A stretch of 64,000 nt of DNA from Bradyrhizobium archetypum (GCF_013114835.1 NZ_JAAVLW010000007.1:372001-436000), one strand, 5' to 3'; positions 17,663-26,428 are shown, numbered from the stretch's first letter. The notes: generated from the letters alone by a model not told the origin. A program made the numbers and translations.

Positions 17663-17678
17663 AGCAGGGTCTATGCCA
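17663..17678 (-). promoter_or_regulatory. Sigma-54 promoter candidate for glnBA
   Basis: On the minus strand TGGCATAGACCCTGCT fits the -24/-12 pattern with the required GG...10 bases...GC spacing (TGGCA at -24, TGC at -12). It lies about 168 bases before the glnB GTG, so the leader would be about 155 bases. NtrC-controlled sigma-54 promoters before glnBA are known in rhizobia. A possible imperfect dyad TGCGCC-N4-GTTGCA at 17740-17755 could be an activator site, but the fit is poor. Confidence 0.65.
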
Positions 17679-17873
17679 AGTTGTTGATGCGCCTGATTTC
17701 GGAACGTTATCAGACTTTTAACAGGCAAATGAAAGAGGTTGCGCCGACCGTTGCATGATAGCGAAGCCTGCAAAATAGGCAAATCGATCAATTGGTGTGC
17801 AAACGAGGTGGCGCGGGCCGCAGGACGCGACGGAATATGCCTCCAGAAAAGGCTGACGGATCGAGGATTCGGC

Positions 17874-19373
17874 ATGGAAGTTTTGACCACGGGTGAGATG
17901 GAGCGTGCCGACCGGCTCACGATTGCCGCCGGCACGCCCGGCTTCGCGCTGATGATGAGCGCGGGCCAGGCGGTGGCCGAAGCCGCGATGGACCTCGTCG
18001 AGGAGGGGCCGATCGTGGTCGTTGCCGGCCGCGGCAACAATGGCGGCGACGGTTTCGTCGCAGCCGCCGAACTCGCCGCGCGCGGCCGCGAGGTGTCCGT
18101 CATCCTGCTCTGCGAGCGCGACAGTCTGCAGGGCGATGCCGCGCTCGCCGCACGCGGCTGGAAGTATCCGGTGCTGCCGTTCAACCCACAGGCGATCGGC
18201 AAGCCGGCCCTGATCGTTGATGCGCTGTTCGGCGCCGGGCTCAATCGTCCCATCAAGGGCGATCCGCTGGAGATGATCGAGGCGATCAACGCCAACGGCG
18301 CGCCGGTGCTCGCGGTCGATCTGCCCAGCGGCATTAATGGGACCACCGGCGCCGTGATGGGCGCGGCGATCAATGCCGTCGAAACCGTGACGTTCTTTCG
18401 CCGCAAGCCGGCGCATCTGTTGATGCCCGGGCGGAAACATTGCGGACGCGTGCGCGTCGCCGATATCGGCATCGAGGCGCATGTGCTCGAGGAGATCCGG
18501 CCGCAGACGTTCGAGAACATTCCGCAGAACTGGCAGAAATCTTTCCCCGTGCCTGCGATCGACGGGCACAAATATGCCCGCGGCCATGCCGTCGTGCTGT
18601 CGGGGGAGCTGGCGTCGACCGGTGCGGCGCGGCTCGCGGCGCGTGGAGCGCTGCGGGCAGGGGCCGGGCTGGTCACGGTAGCCTCGCCGCGCGATGCGCT
18701 CGCGGTCAACGCCGCGGCGCTGACGGCCATCATGGTCCGCCCCGTCGATAACGTCGTCCAATTCGCCGAGATGCTCGATGACAGGCGGCTCAGTTCAATC
18801 GTGATCGGCCCGGGGGCCGGCATCGGCCCCCGCACGCGCGATTTCGTTCACACCGCGCTGTCGACCAAGCGCTGCCTCGTGCTCGACGCCGACGCGCTGA
18901 CGAGCTTTGCCGAGGCGCCGGACCGGCTGTTCGAGGCGATCAAGGCGAGCGAGGACCCGCAGGTGGTCCTCACCCCGCATGAAGGCGAGTTTCCGCGCCT
19001 CTTCAGCGACATCAGCAACAAGCATCCCGGTCGCTCCAAGCTGGAGCGGGTGCGCGACGCCGCCCAACGCGCAAGCGCCGTGGTGCTGCTGAAGGGGCCG
19101 GATACCGTGGTGGCCTCGCCCGATGGCCGCGCCAGCATCGCCTTTAACGCGCCGCCCTGGCTCGCCACCGCCGGCGCCGGCGACGTGCTGGCCGGGATCA
19201 TCGCAGGCCTGCTGGCGCAAGGCGTGCCGGCGTATGAGGCCGCCAGCATTGGCGTCTGGATGCATGGCGAGGCCGCCGGCGAAGCGGGGCCGGGGTTGAT
19301 CGCGGAAGACTTGCCTGAGGTGCTGCCCGCCGTGTTCAGGCGGATCTATGATGGGTTGGGGATTGAGTATTAG
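17874..19373 (+). CDS. nnrD: Bifunctional NAD(P)HX epimerase / ADP-dependent NAD(P)HX dehydratase
   Basis: 499 residues in two enzyme domains that repair hydrated NADH and NADPH. The N-terminal YjeF_N epimerase part (about 1-215) has Gly-Arg-Gly-Asn-Asn-Gly-Gly-Asp-Gly. The C-terminal ribokinase-like dehydratase part (about 225-499) has Gly-Pro-Gly-Ala-Gly, the Leu-Thr-Pro-His-Glu-Gly-Glu-Phe segment and the catalytic Thr-Ala-Gly-Ala-Gly-Asp-Val-Leu-Ala-Gly loop. I chose the ATG at 17874 because GAGGA precedes it and the protein begins with the family's Leu-Thr-x-x-Glu-Met helix. Divergent from glnB, a common rhizobial neighbour. Confidence 0.95.
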   Translation: MEVLTTGEMERADRLTIAAGTPGFALMMSAGQAVAEAAMDLVEEGPIVVVAGRGNNGGDGFVAAAELAARGREVSVILLCERDSLQGDAALAARGWKYPVLPFNPQAIGKPALIVDALFGAGLNRPIKGDPLEMIEAINANGAPVLAVDLPSGINGTTGAVMGAAINAVETVTFFRRKPAHLLMPGRKHCGRVRVADIGIEAHVLEEIRPQTFENIPQNWQKSFPVPAIDGHKYARGHAVVLSGELASTGAARLAARGALRAGAGLVTVASPRDALAVNAAALTAIMVRPVDNVVQFAEMLDDRRLSSIVIGPGAGIGPRTRDFVHTALSTKRCLVLDADALTSFAEAPDRLFEAIKASEDPQVVLTPHEGEFPRLFSDISNKHPGRSKLERVRDAAQRASAVVLLKGPDTVVASPDGRASIAFNAPPWLATAGAGDVLAGIIAGLLAQGVPAYEAASIGVWMHGEAAGEAGPGLIAEDLPEVLPAVFRRIYDGLGIEY

Positions 19374-19390
19374 AACAGCCCGATCCCTAG

Positions 19391-19468
19391 GATGGGTAGA
19401 GCGCGCAAGCGAAACCCATCAAGTCCTCGCGCGGAGAGGCGATGGGGATCGCTTGCGCTCCCCCATCG
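19391..19468. repeat. Two adjacent small inverted repeats
   Basis: GATGGGT/ACCCATC arms at 19391 and 19414, then CGATGGGG/CCCCATCG arms at 19440 and 19461. Both resemble the 'atgggtttcgc-acccatc' family of dispersed Bradyrhizobium repeats. They fill the space between convergent nnrD and the racemase-like gene and could act as a terminator, though no T-run is present. Confidence 0.6.
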
Positions 19469-19480
19469 GACGACACTGCG

Positions 19481-20569
19481 TCAATACAAGATCAGGTACT
19501 TCGCCACCTCGGCCTCGTTCCATTCAAGCCCAAGACCTGGCCCTCGCGCGGTTACCGTGCCGCCAACGATCTCGGCGGGATGGGCGAGGATGACGCTGGC
19601 GAAGTCCAAATATTCGAGCCAGTGCGCGGTTGGCGTCACTGCCAGCATGTGGGCGCTGGCTTCCGCAAACAGGTGGCTCGACATCGGGATGTTGGCGGCC
19701 TCGGCTTGGGCTGCCACCTGCAGCCAGCCGGTGACGCCGCCGCACTTCATCAGGTCGGGCATGATGAAGTCGCTGGCACCAGCTTCGATTGCCTCCGCAA
19801 AGCCGCGCGGGAACCACCAGTTTTCGCCGGCCTGAATCGGCGTCGGCGAGGTCTCGCGCACCTTGGCGTGCCCGCAGAGGTTTTCCTGCGGCACCGGCTC
19901 CTCGATCCAGTGCAGGTCGTAGGGTTCGAGACGGGCGATGCGGCGCGTGGCTTCTGCGGCATCGAGCGACTGGTTGAAGTCGATCATCAATGCGATGTCC
20001 GGACCGATCAGCGCGCGAACGCCCTTGACCACGCGCTCGTCGTTGGCGGCATCGCCATCGCCGCCCTTGATCTTGATGCCGCGAAAGCCCTGTTCGAGTG
20101 AATCGCGCAGCGCCTTCTCATCGGCCACGGGATCGACCACGCCATAACTATCATACGCCCGGATCGGTTTTGGTGAACCGCCGAGCAGTTCAACCGCCGG
20201 CTTGCCGGCCAACTTTCCGAGCGCATCCCAATAGGCCATGTCGAGGCCGGATACCGCCATGCCGACCAGACCCTGCCAGCCGAGCAGGCGAAATTTTGCA
20301 TCCATCGTCTTCATCAAATCGACCGGCGCCACCGGCTTGCCGATCAACTCGCGGCCGATCTCCTCGACCAGGTGCACCAGGGGCTTCAGCGCCAGCTTGC
20401 TGTAGGCGAAAATGTAGGCGTGACCTGTAACGCCCTGATCGGTCGCGACGTCGATCAGGACCAGCGGGCCGACATCGATCACGCCGAAGGCGTTCTTCAC
20501 GGGACGCTTGAGCGGCACGACAAGGCCGCGCGCCTTGACGCTGCGGATCGCGGGAATGGGTTTGCTCAT
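19481..20569 (-). CDS. Mandelate-racemase-like enzyme (enolase superfamily)
   Basis: 362 residues. All catalytic and metal residues of Pseudomonas mandelate racemase are present at a constant offset of two: Lys166 and Lys168 (Lys-Ile-Lys), metal ligands Asp197, Glu223, Glu249, the His299-Asp272 dyad, and Glu319 in Ala-His-Trp-Leu-Glu. The N-terminal capping domain also resembles that enzyme (Pro-Leu-Val-Leu-Ile-Asp, Gly-His-x-Tyr-x-Phe-Ala-Tyr). The family abstracts the alpha-proton of a hydroxy-acid; mandelate or a near relative is plausible. The ATG has GAGGAG upstream and lies 10 bases after the cupredoxin-fold gene, so the two form an operon. Confidence 0.92.
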   Translation of the reverse strand: MSKPIPAIRSVKARGLVVPLKRPVKNAFGVIDVGPLVLIDVATDQGVTGHAYIFAYSKLALKPLVHLVEEIGRELIGKPVAPVDLMKTMDAKFRLLGWQGLVGMAVSGLDMAYWDALGKLAGKPAVELLGGSPKPIRAYDSYGVVDPVADEKALRDSLEQGFRGIKIKGGDGDAANDERVVKGVRALIGPDIALMIDFNQSLDAAEATRRIARLEPYDLHWIEEPVPQENLCGHAKVRETSPTPIQAGENWWFPRGFAEAIEAGASDFIMPDLMKCGGVTGWLQVAAQAEAANIPMSSHLFAEASAHMLAVTPTAHWLEYLDFASVILAHPAEIVGGTVTARGPGLGLEWNEAEVAKYLILY

Positions 20570-20579
20570 GGCTTGCTCC

Positions 20580-21899
20580 TCATTCGACAGCGTACCACCG
20601 CACCAGCCGCGGCGCCGCCCAGTCGGCCGCGGCGGACTCGATCAAGTAGCGTCCGGCATGTTCAGCCAAAAAGGCGATGCGCTGGGTCTGGCCGGGCTCG
20701 ATCGCCAGCGTATCCAGCCAGAACGGCTTCCAGCCGTCATCGAGCCGGTCGAGCAGGCGGAAGTGGTGGCCGTGGAGGTGGAAGACGGTGGCGATGGCGG
20801 CGCGGTTGGTCAGTGCCAGCACCACGGTGCGACCCGTCTTGGCGCGGAAGGCAGGGGCGCTCGTGGCGGTAAAGCCGGCCGGTGTCATCCAATCGCCCGC
20901 GGCGCCACCAAGGGCGAGATCAACCCGGGTTGCGCCCTTGAGCTCAATCCGCTCGGGTAAGCCGTTCGACGGCAGCGGCGGGGCCGGCGGCAACGGGGCG
21001 GGGCGGATCGGCGGCTCGCTGGAGACGACGAGTTTGCCAACCGGGCGGGCCTCCTTGCCGTCGTGAAGTAGGATTGCCGAGGAAGTGCCCGCGGGCCCTG
21101 TCACATCGATGAAGGCATCGGCCCGGCTGCCCGGCGCCAGCACCAGTGCACCGTTGCGGGCCTGGAACGGCTCGGACGGCTGGCCGTCGATAGCCATCAC
21201 GCGAACGTCGAAATTCTCTATTTTCGTTGCAATAACAGCGCGTTGACACGCGCTAATAAAGCGGAATCTGACGCGCTCATTGGTTCGGACTGAGATTTCG
21301 AATGAAGTTCTGCCGTTGACGGTATGAATCGGCATCGCGTCTTTCGGCTCGACGCCGGGCGCCATCGCGGTGCCGTCGGGGAGGACCCGCCAGTCTTCGA
21401 TCAAGAGCACCTCGTCGCGATCGACGGCGATGGCCTCACTTTCGCGGACCACCACCGCTCGGGCCCGCGGCGGCCGCGCCTGGCCGTCTCCGAGCAGCCC
21501 GAGGTCGCACAAGAAGGTCCCGGCATCGCGCAGCGGCAGTTGCAGGCTTTGCTTGCCACCCGCGGCGAGCGGCGCGCGGCCGGTCAGCGGTTCGGCCGCC
21601 GAGGCGCCGTCGATTCCGCGCCAGTTCAGTACCGCAGGCGCGGGTAGCTCGTTGGCGAATGCCACCTCCAGCGTGTCGCCTCGCTTGAAGCTGAGTTCCG
21701 GCCCCTGCAGCGACCAGACCGGCGTCGGCGGGCCGTCACGCAAGGCGAGGGCGTCGGCCCGGGCCTGGAGCGCGACCGACAGCCCCGCTTGAACCTGTCC
21801 TTGAGCCCGGCCCGTGGCAGGCCATGCCGGGATGAGCGCGGCGGCTCCCAAACCGGCCATTAGGTCGCGTCTATTCAGCGGGAGTTTGGGACTTGCCAT
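20580..21899 (-). CDS. Multicopper-oxidase-fold (SufI/CumA-like) Tat-exported protein lacking most copper ligands
   Basis: About 439 residues. A twin-arginine signal (Asn-Arg-Arg-Asp-Leu-Met-Ala-Gly, about residues 9-16) is followed by three cupredoxin-like domains. The usual ligands are mostly absent. The first-domain His-Trp-His-Gly is Asn-Trp-Arg-Gly, and the Trp-Tyr-His-x-His of domain 1 is Phe-Leu-Cys-Asp-Leu. The C-terminal His-Cys-His...His...Met block is missing (the chain ends Trp-Ala-Ala-Pro-Arg-Leu-Val-Arg-Trp). Only Phe-His-Leu-His-Gly-His-His-Phe remains. It is therefore unlikely to be an oxidase and may be structural, like FtsP/SufI. The ATG at 21899 precedes the Tat motif; an ATG six codons upstream (21917) is possible. 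Neither has a clear Shine-Dalgarno. Confidence 0.85.
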   Translation of the reverse strand: MASPKLPLNRRDLMAGLGAAALIPAWPATGRAQGQVQAGLSVALQARADALALRDGPPTPVWSLQGPELSFKRGDTLEVAFANELPAPAVLNWRGIDGASAAEPLTGRAPLAAGGKQSLQLPLRDAGTFLCDLGLLGDGQARPPRARAVVVRESEAIAVDRDEVLLIEDWRVLPDGTAMAPGVEPKDAMPIHTVNGRTSFEISVRTNERVRFRFISACQRAVIATKIENFDVRVMAIDGQPSEPFQARNGALVLAPGSRADAFIDVTGPAGTSSAILLHDGKEARPVGKLVVSSEPPIRPAPLPPAPPLPSNGLPERIELKGATRVDLALGGAAGDWMTPAGFTATSAPAFRAKTGRTVVLALTNRAAIATVFHLHGHHFRLLDRLDDGWKPFWLDTLAIEPGQTQRIAFLAEHAGRYLIESAAADWAAPRLVRWYAVE

Positions 21900-21980
21900 C
21901 GGACCGATGCGGACCATTTTTTGATGTATCCATGCTAGCTGTGACGCCTTGCCCCGGTGCTGTCAAAAAGGGCCATTTTT

Positions 21981-22010
21981 TTGCTGCGGAGATGGTGGCT
22001 CATGTTATAA
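21981..22010 (+). promoter_or_regulatory. Likely promoter of tRNA-Leu
   Basis: TTGCTG at 21981-21986 and TTATAA at 22005-22010, separated by 18 bases, 45 bases before the mature tRNA. Confidence 0.5.
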
Positions 22011-22054
22011 GCCCGCCGCCCGCGGCATCGCGGCCGGGTATGGATGCTTTTCAC

Positions 22055-22139
22055 GCGGGCGTGGCGGAACTGGTAGACGCGCTGGATTTAGGTTCCAGTG
22101 ACGAAAGTTGTGGGGGTTCGAGTCCCTCCGCCCGCACCA
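22055..22139 (+). tRNA. tRNA-Leu (anticodon UAG)
   Basis: 85 bases with a full cloverleaf. The acceptor GCGGGCG pairs with CGCCCGC, CCA is encoded, and the D-arm is GTGGCGGAACTGGTAGACGC. The anticodon stem CTGGA/TCCAG encloses TTTAGGT. A long variable arm, as in class II tRNAs, and the GGTTCGAGTCC T-arm follow. It reads CUN leucine codons. Confidence 0.96.
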
Positions 22140-22261
22140 AGCGCTCTATCCAAGCGTTTGCATAAGAATACTGGAGGGCCAGTTTCCCACGCCGGGGAAC
22201 GAAAGCCCGCCGAACCACCGGCGTCAGGCTTGCCAAGGCCGCGCCTCGAATAGTTGACACT

Positions 22262-22283
22262 GCCGGGCCGCTTCTGGCCCGGC
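22262..22283. other. Strong hairpin in the tig leader
   Basis: GCCGGGCC-GCTTCT-GGCCCGGC, a perfect 8-bp GC stem, ends 23 bases before the tig ATG. It has no T-run, so it is not a standard terminator. It would sit in the tig 5' leader. Confidence 0.6.
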
Positions 22284-22306
22284 GCAAGCGGAAGAAGATT
22301 GACACA

Positions 22307-23671
22307 ATGCAGGTCACCGAAACCCTCGCCGAGGGATTGAAACACGAGTTCAAGGTCAGCGTTCCCGCATCGGATCTTGACGCCAAGGCGGATGCCAAGC
22401 TGGTCGATCTCAAGGACAAGGTGCGCCTCAACGGCTTCCGTCCCGGCAAGGTGCCGGTCACCCATCTGAAGAAGGTGTATGGCCGCTCGGTGATGGCCGA
22501 GGCCATCGACCAGACCATCCGCGATACCAACACGCAGATCTTCACCGAGCGCGGTTTCCGCCTCGCGACCGAGCCGAAGATCACCATGCCGACCGAGACG
22601 AAAGAGGTCGAGGAGCTGCTCGCCGGCAAGACCGATCTGACCTACACGGTTGCGATCGAGGTGGTGCCGACCATCCAGCTCGCCGATTTCAAGACCTTCT
22701 CGGTGGAGAAGCCGGTGGTGGAAGTCACCGATGCTGAGGTCGACGAGGCGATCAAGCGGATTGCCGATCAGAACCGTCCCTATGCGGCAAAGGGCGAGGG
22801 CGCCAAGGCCGAGAAGGGCGATCGCGTCACCATCAACTTCAAGGGCACCATCGAGGGCACCCCGTTCGACGGCGGCACCGGCGAGGGCATCCAGGTCGTG
22901 ATCGGCGCCGGCCAGTTCATCCCGGGCTTTGAGGAACAGCTCGAAGGCATCGGGGCTGGTGAGACCCGTACGCTGAAAGTGTCGTTCCCGAAGAACTACG
23001 CCAGCGAGAAGCTCGCCGGCCAGCCCGCCGAGTTCGAGACCACCGCAACGGCGATCGAAGCGCCCGGTGAAACCAAGATCGACGACGAGTTCGCCAAGAC
23101 GCTCGGCCTGGAATCGCTCGACAAGCTGAAGGAAGCCGCGCGCGAGCGTCTGGTCGCCGAGTTCGCCGGCGCCACGCGCCAGCGCGTCAAGCGCGCGCTG
23201 CTCGACCGTCTCGACGACAGCCACAAGTTCGAGGCGCCGCCGTCGCTGGTCGAGGAAGAGTTCAACCTGATGTGGAACTCGATCAAGGCCGAAATGGAAT
23301 CCTCAGGCAAGACCTTTGCCGACGAGAACACCACCGAAGAGGCGGCCAAGGAAGAGTACAGGAAGATCGCCGACCGGCGCGTCCGGCTCGGTCTGGTGCT
23401 GTCGGAAATTGGCGAGAAGAACAAGATCACCGTGACCGACGACGAAGTCGGCCGTGCGGTGATCGAGCGGGCGCGTTCGATGCCCGGCCGCGAGAAGGAA
23501 GTCTGGGACTACTATCGCAACAATGCCAATGCGCTGGCCCAGCTTCGTGCGCCGATTTATGAAGACAAGGTCGTCGATTTCATTCTCGAACTGGCCAACG
23601 TGACCGAAAAGAAGGTCACGCGCGAGGACCTGTTCAAGGACGACGAGGCCGACGAGAAGAGCGCAGCCTGA
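22307..23671 (+). CDS. tig: Trigger factor
   Basis: A 454-residue ribosome-bound chaperone and peptidyl-prolyl isomerase. The N-terminal ribosome-binding domain has the docking motif Gly-Phe-Arg-Pro-Gly-Lys (residues about 44-49). The FKBP-like domain follows (about 160-245; Gly-Asp-Arg-Val-Thr-Ile-Asn-Phe-Lys-Gly and Gln-Phe-Ile-Pro-Gly-Phe-Glu). The C-terminal helical arms are long and charged. The length is usual for rhizobia. It heads the tig-clpP-clpX-lon block, so nascent-chain folding and proteolysis are encoded together. Confidence 0.98.
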   Translation: MQVTETLAEGLKHEFKVSVPASDLDAKADAKLVDLKDKVRLNGFRPGKVPVTHLKKVYGRSVMAEAIDQTIRDTNTQIFTERGFRLATEPKITMPTETKEVEELLAGKTDLTYTVAIEVVPTIQLADFKTFSVEKPVVEVTDAEVDEAIKRIADQNRPYAAKGEGAKAEKGDRVTINFKGTIEGTPFDGGTGEGIQVVIGAGQFIPGFEEQLEGIGAGETRTLKVSFPKNYASEKLAGQPAEFETTATAIEAPGETKIDDEFAKTLGLESLDKLKEAARERLVAEFAGATRQRVKRALLDRLDDSHKFEAPPSLVEEEFNLMWNSIKAEMESSGKTFADENTTEEAAKEEYRKIADRRVRLGLVLSEIGEKNKITVTDDEVGRAVIERARSMPGREKEVWDYYRNNANALAQLRAPIYEDKVVDFILELANVTEKKVTREDLFKDDEADEKSAA

Positions 23672-23966
23672 TCGATCCGGTCAGGCGGACGTTAATGATG
23701 AGCGGCGAAAGCGGCGGGGCCCAGGCACCCGTCGCTATGAGATCGCCTGCGAATCAGCTTGAACTCGCCTCGTTCGGCTTGCGATTGTCCGGCCTTGTCG
23801 GGAGGAAATTGGCTCATATCTGTGAGCGGCTCGCAGAAGCGAGTTCTGAGTTGAAGTCTGCATCACGGGACGTTCGTCCGCGCGCGGCAATCATGCCGAC
23901 TGAAGCGATGGATGTTCGTCCCCGCCTGCTCTTGACCTAACCCTCTACCAACCCTTGGGGTAACTA

Positions 23967-24602
23967 ATGCGCGATCCCGTTGAGACCTACATGAACCTCG
24001 TTCCGATGGTGGTCGAGCAGACCAACCGCGGTGAACGCGCCTACGACATTTTCTCCCGGCTTCTGAAAGAGCGCATCATCTTCGTGACCGGTCCGGTCGA
24101 AGACGGCATGTCGACGCTGATCGTCGCGCAGCTCCTGTTCCTTGAGGCGGAAAATCCGAAGAAGGAAATCTCGATGTACATCAATTCGCCCGGTGGCGTG
24201 GTGACATCGGGTCTTGCGATCTACGACACCATGCAGTTCATCCGTCCGCCGGTGTCGACGCTGTGCACCGGGCAGGCGGCATCGATGGGCTCGCTGTTGC
24301 TCGCGGCCGGTGAAAAGGACATGCGCTTCTCGCTGCCGAACTCGCGCATCATGGTGCATCAGCCCTCCGGCGGCTTCCAGGGCCAGGCCACCGACATCAT
24401 GCTGCATGCGCAGGAGATCCTGAATCTCAAGAAGCGCCTCAACGAGATCTATGTGAAGCACACCGGACAGACCTACAAGGCGATCGAGGACGCGTTGGAG
24501 CGCGACAAATTCCTCACCGCCGACATGGCTCAGGACTTCGGCATCGTCGACAAGGTGATCGACAAGCGCCCGGAAGAAGTGACGCCGGTGAAAGTCCCGT
24601 AA
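23967..24602 (+). CDS. clpP: ATP-dependent Clp protease proteolytic subunit
   Basis: 211 residues. The serine protease triad matches E. coli ClpP with an offset of nine: Ser106 in Gln-Ala-Ala-Ser-Met-Gly, His131 in Met-Val-His-Gln-Pro, Asp180 in Arg-Asp-Lys-Phe. The N-terminal Val-Pro-Met-Val-Val-Glu propeptide region and the Asn-Ser-Pro-Gly-Gly oxyanion segment are present. It forms a 14-mer chamber that degrades proteins unfolded by ClpX or ClpA. clpX follows 430 bases downstream. Confidence 0.98.
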   Translation: MRDPVETYMNLVPMVVEQTNRGERAYDIFSRLLKERIIFVTGPVEDGMSTLIVAQLLFLEAENPKKEISMYINSPGGVVTSGLAIYDTMQFIRPPVSTLCTGQAASMGSLLLAAGEKDMRFSLPNSRIMVHQPSGGFQGQATDIMLHAQEILNLKKRLNEIYVKHTGQTYKAIEDALERDKFLTADMAQDFGIVDKVIDKRPEEVTPVKVP

Positions 24603-25032
24603 GGTAACGGGTAGCGGACACGCCGCATTCACCTTAACGGTTGGTTGAGCCGGCAAATATGGCCGAAAGCGGCGTGCCCGTGCCTCCGCACGGGCCGAAA
24701 GTTCCGCTTCCGTGCGGTTTTGCGGCGTGGCAATACCGCAACGCTCGGTCGATTTCGTCAACTTCTCCCCGTGCGAACGCCACAAATCACGGTATTGTCA
24801 CGGGTAGCCATTCGGGCCCCGATTAGCGAATTCTTGATAGTCGGGTGTCAGCATGGTTGGCTGTGTGGGCTGGGTTAAGATCGCGGGGGATTCGAGAAGC
24901 CGTGATTCGCACGGTGGGTAATTGAGTTAGGGTCTTTTCTGGTACGGAATTTGCTCTATCTACCTTCAGGTCCGGCGTGAGTGCCGGAATGGGTCGATCG
25001 GGTAACGGATCGAACGGCGGACGGAGACAGGA
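24603..25032. other. 430-base clpP-clpX intergenic region
   Basis: Contains a perfect CCCGTGC-CTCC-GCACGGG stem at 24677-24694, with related 'gggccgaaag' segments on either side. This is likely an RNA structure that ends or processes clpP mRNA, but no T-run follows. The rest presumably holds a separate clpX promoter; no convincing sigma-32 or sigma-70 pair is visible. No gene is seen. Confidence 0.55.
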
Positions 25033-26307
25033 ATGAGTAAGGTTGGCACGAGCGACTCCAAGAACACGCTGTATTGCTCGTTCTGTGGCAAGAGCCAGCA
25101 CGAAGTCCGCAAACTCATCGCGGGGCCGACCGTATTCATCTGCGACGAGTGCGTCGAACTCTGCATGGACATCATCCGTGAGGAGAACAAGTCATCGCTG
25201 GTGAAGTCGCGCGACGGCATCCCGACGCCGAAGGAAATCTGCAAGGTGCTGGACGACTACGTGATCGGCCAGAGCCATGCCAAGAAGGTGCTCTCGGTTG
25301 CCGTTCACAACCACTACAAGCGCCTCAATCATCAGACCAAGCACAATGACGTCGAGCTTGCGAAGTCGAACATCCTGCTGATCGGTCCGACCGGTTCGGG
25401 TAAGACGCTGCTGGCGCAGACGCTGGCGCGCATTCTCGACGTGCCGTTCACGATGGCGGATGCGACGACGCTGACCGAGGCGGGTTACGTCGGCGAGGAC
25501 GTCGAGAACATCATCCTCAAGCTGTTGCAGTCGGCCGACTACAATGTCGAGCGTGCGCAGCGCGGCATCGTCTATATCGACGAGATCGACAAGATCAGCC
25601 GCAAGTCCGATAATCCGTCGATCACCCGCGACGTGTCGGGCGAGGGCGTGCAGCAGGCGCTGCTGAAGATCATGGAAGGCACGGTTGCCTCCGTGCCGCC
25701 GCAGGGCGGCCGCAAGCATCCGCAGCAGGAGTTCCTGCAGGTTGACACCACGAACATTCTGTTCATCTGCGGCGGCGCCTTCTCGGGTCTCGAGAAGATC
25801 ATCTCCGCGCGCGGCCGTTCCACCTCGATCGGTTTCGCCGCCCAGGTGCTGGCGCCCGAAGATCGCCGCACCGGCGAAATCTTCCGCCATGTCGAGCCGG
25901 AAGACCTGCTGAAGTACGGCCTGATCCCGGAATTCGTCGGTCGTCTGCCCGTCGTGGCGACGCTGGAGGATCTCGACGAGAACTCGCTGAAGAAGATTCT
26001 GACCGATCCGAAGAACGCGCTGGTGAAACAATACCAGCGGCTGTTCGAGATGGAGAACATCGAGCTCACCTTCGCCGACGAGGCGCTTGGCGCGGTTGCC
26101 CGCAAGGCGATCGAGCGCAAGACCGGCGCGCGGGGCCTGCGCTCGATCCTCGAGAGCATCCTGCTCGAGACCATGTTCGATCTGCCGGGTCTGGAAGGCG
26201 TCGAAGAGGTCGTGATCTCGCGCGAAGTCGTCGAGGGAACCGCCCGTCCGCTCTACATCTACGCGGACCGTTCGGACCGGGCCGTCGAGAGCAGCGCCAG
26301 CGCCTGA
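25033..26307 (+). CDS. clpX: ATP-dependent Clp protease ATP-binding subunit
   Basis: A 424-residue AAA+ unfoldase. The N-terminal zinc finger has Cys15, Cys18, Cys37 and Cys40. The Walker A motif Gly-Pro-Thr-Gly-Ser-Gly-Lys-Thr lies near residue 120. The Walker B is Val-Tyr-Ile-Asp-Glu-Ile-Asp-Lys. Gly-Phe-Ala-Ala-Gln marks the ClpP/IGF-loop region, and the small C-terminal domain has Thr-Gly-Ala-Arg-Gly-Leu-Arg. It delivers tagged substrates, including CtrA-type cell-cycle regulators in alphaproteobacteria, to ClpP. The start has GGAGACAG upstream. Confidence 0.98.
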   Translation: MSKVGTSDSKNTLYCSFCGKSQHEVRKLIAGPTVFICDECVELCMDIIREENKSSLVKSRDGIPTPKEICKVLDDYVIGQSHAKKVLSVAVHNHYKRLNHQTKHNDVELAKSNILLIGPTGSGKTLLAQTLARILDVPFTMADATTLTEAGYVGEDVENIILKLLQSADYNVERAQRGIVYIDEIDKISRKSDNPSITRDVSGEGVQQALLKIMEGTVASVPPQGGRKHPQQEFLQVDTTNILFICGGAFSGLEKIISARGRSTSIGFAAQVLAPEDRRTGEIFRHVEPEDLLKYGLIPEFVGRLPVVATLEDLDENSLKKILTDPKNALVKQYQRLFEMENIELTFADEALGAVARKAIERKTGARGLRSILESILLETMFDLPGLEGVEEVVISREVVEGTARPLYIYADRSDRAVESSASA

Positions 26308-26428
26308 TACGGTCGCGCCGGCTTGAACTCATCACTATCGACAATGCGGTCGCCGAACCCTTCGGCGGCCGTGTCGACGCCAGCGTTTTTCGCGCGTTGA
26401 CCCGCAATTTGCGGTCATTTTCCGTGAC

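Noticed and set aside
17740..17755. Possible NtrC site TGCGCC-N4-GTTGCA upstream of the sigma-54 promoter
   Set aside because: The spacing and bases deviate from the NtrC palindrome, so I mention it only as a weak possibility.
23695..23940. 81-codon open frame between tig and clpP
   Set aside because: No ribosome site, no domain or membrane pattern, and an Arg/Pro-rich composition typical of chance frames in GC-rich DNA. The interval more likely holds the clpP promoter.
24840..24880. Heat-shock (RpoH) promoter for clpX at a CTTGATA
   Set aside because: CTTGATA is followed by no acceptable -10 at the right distance.
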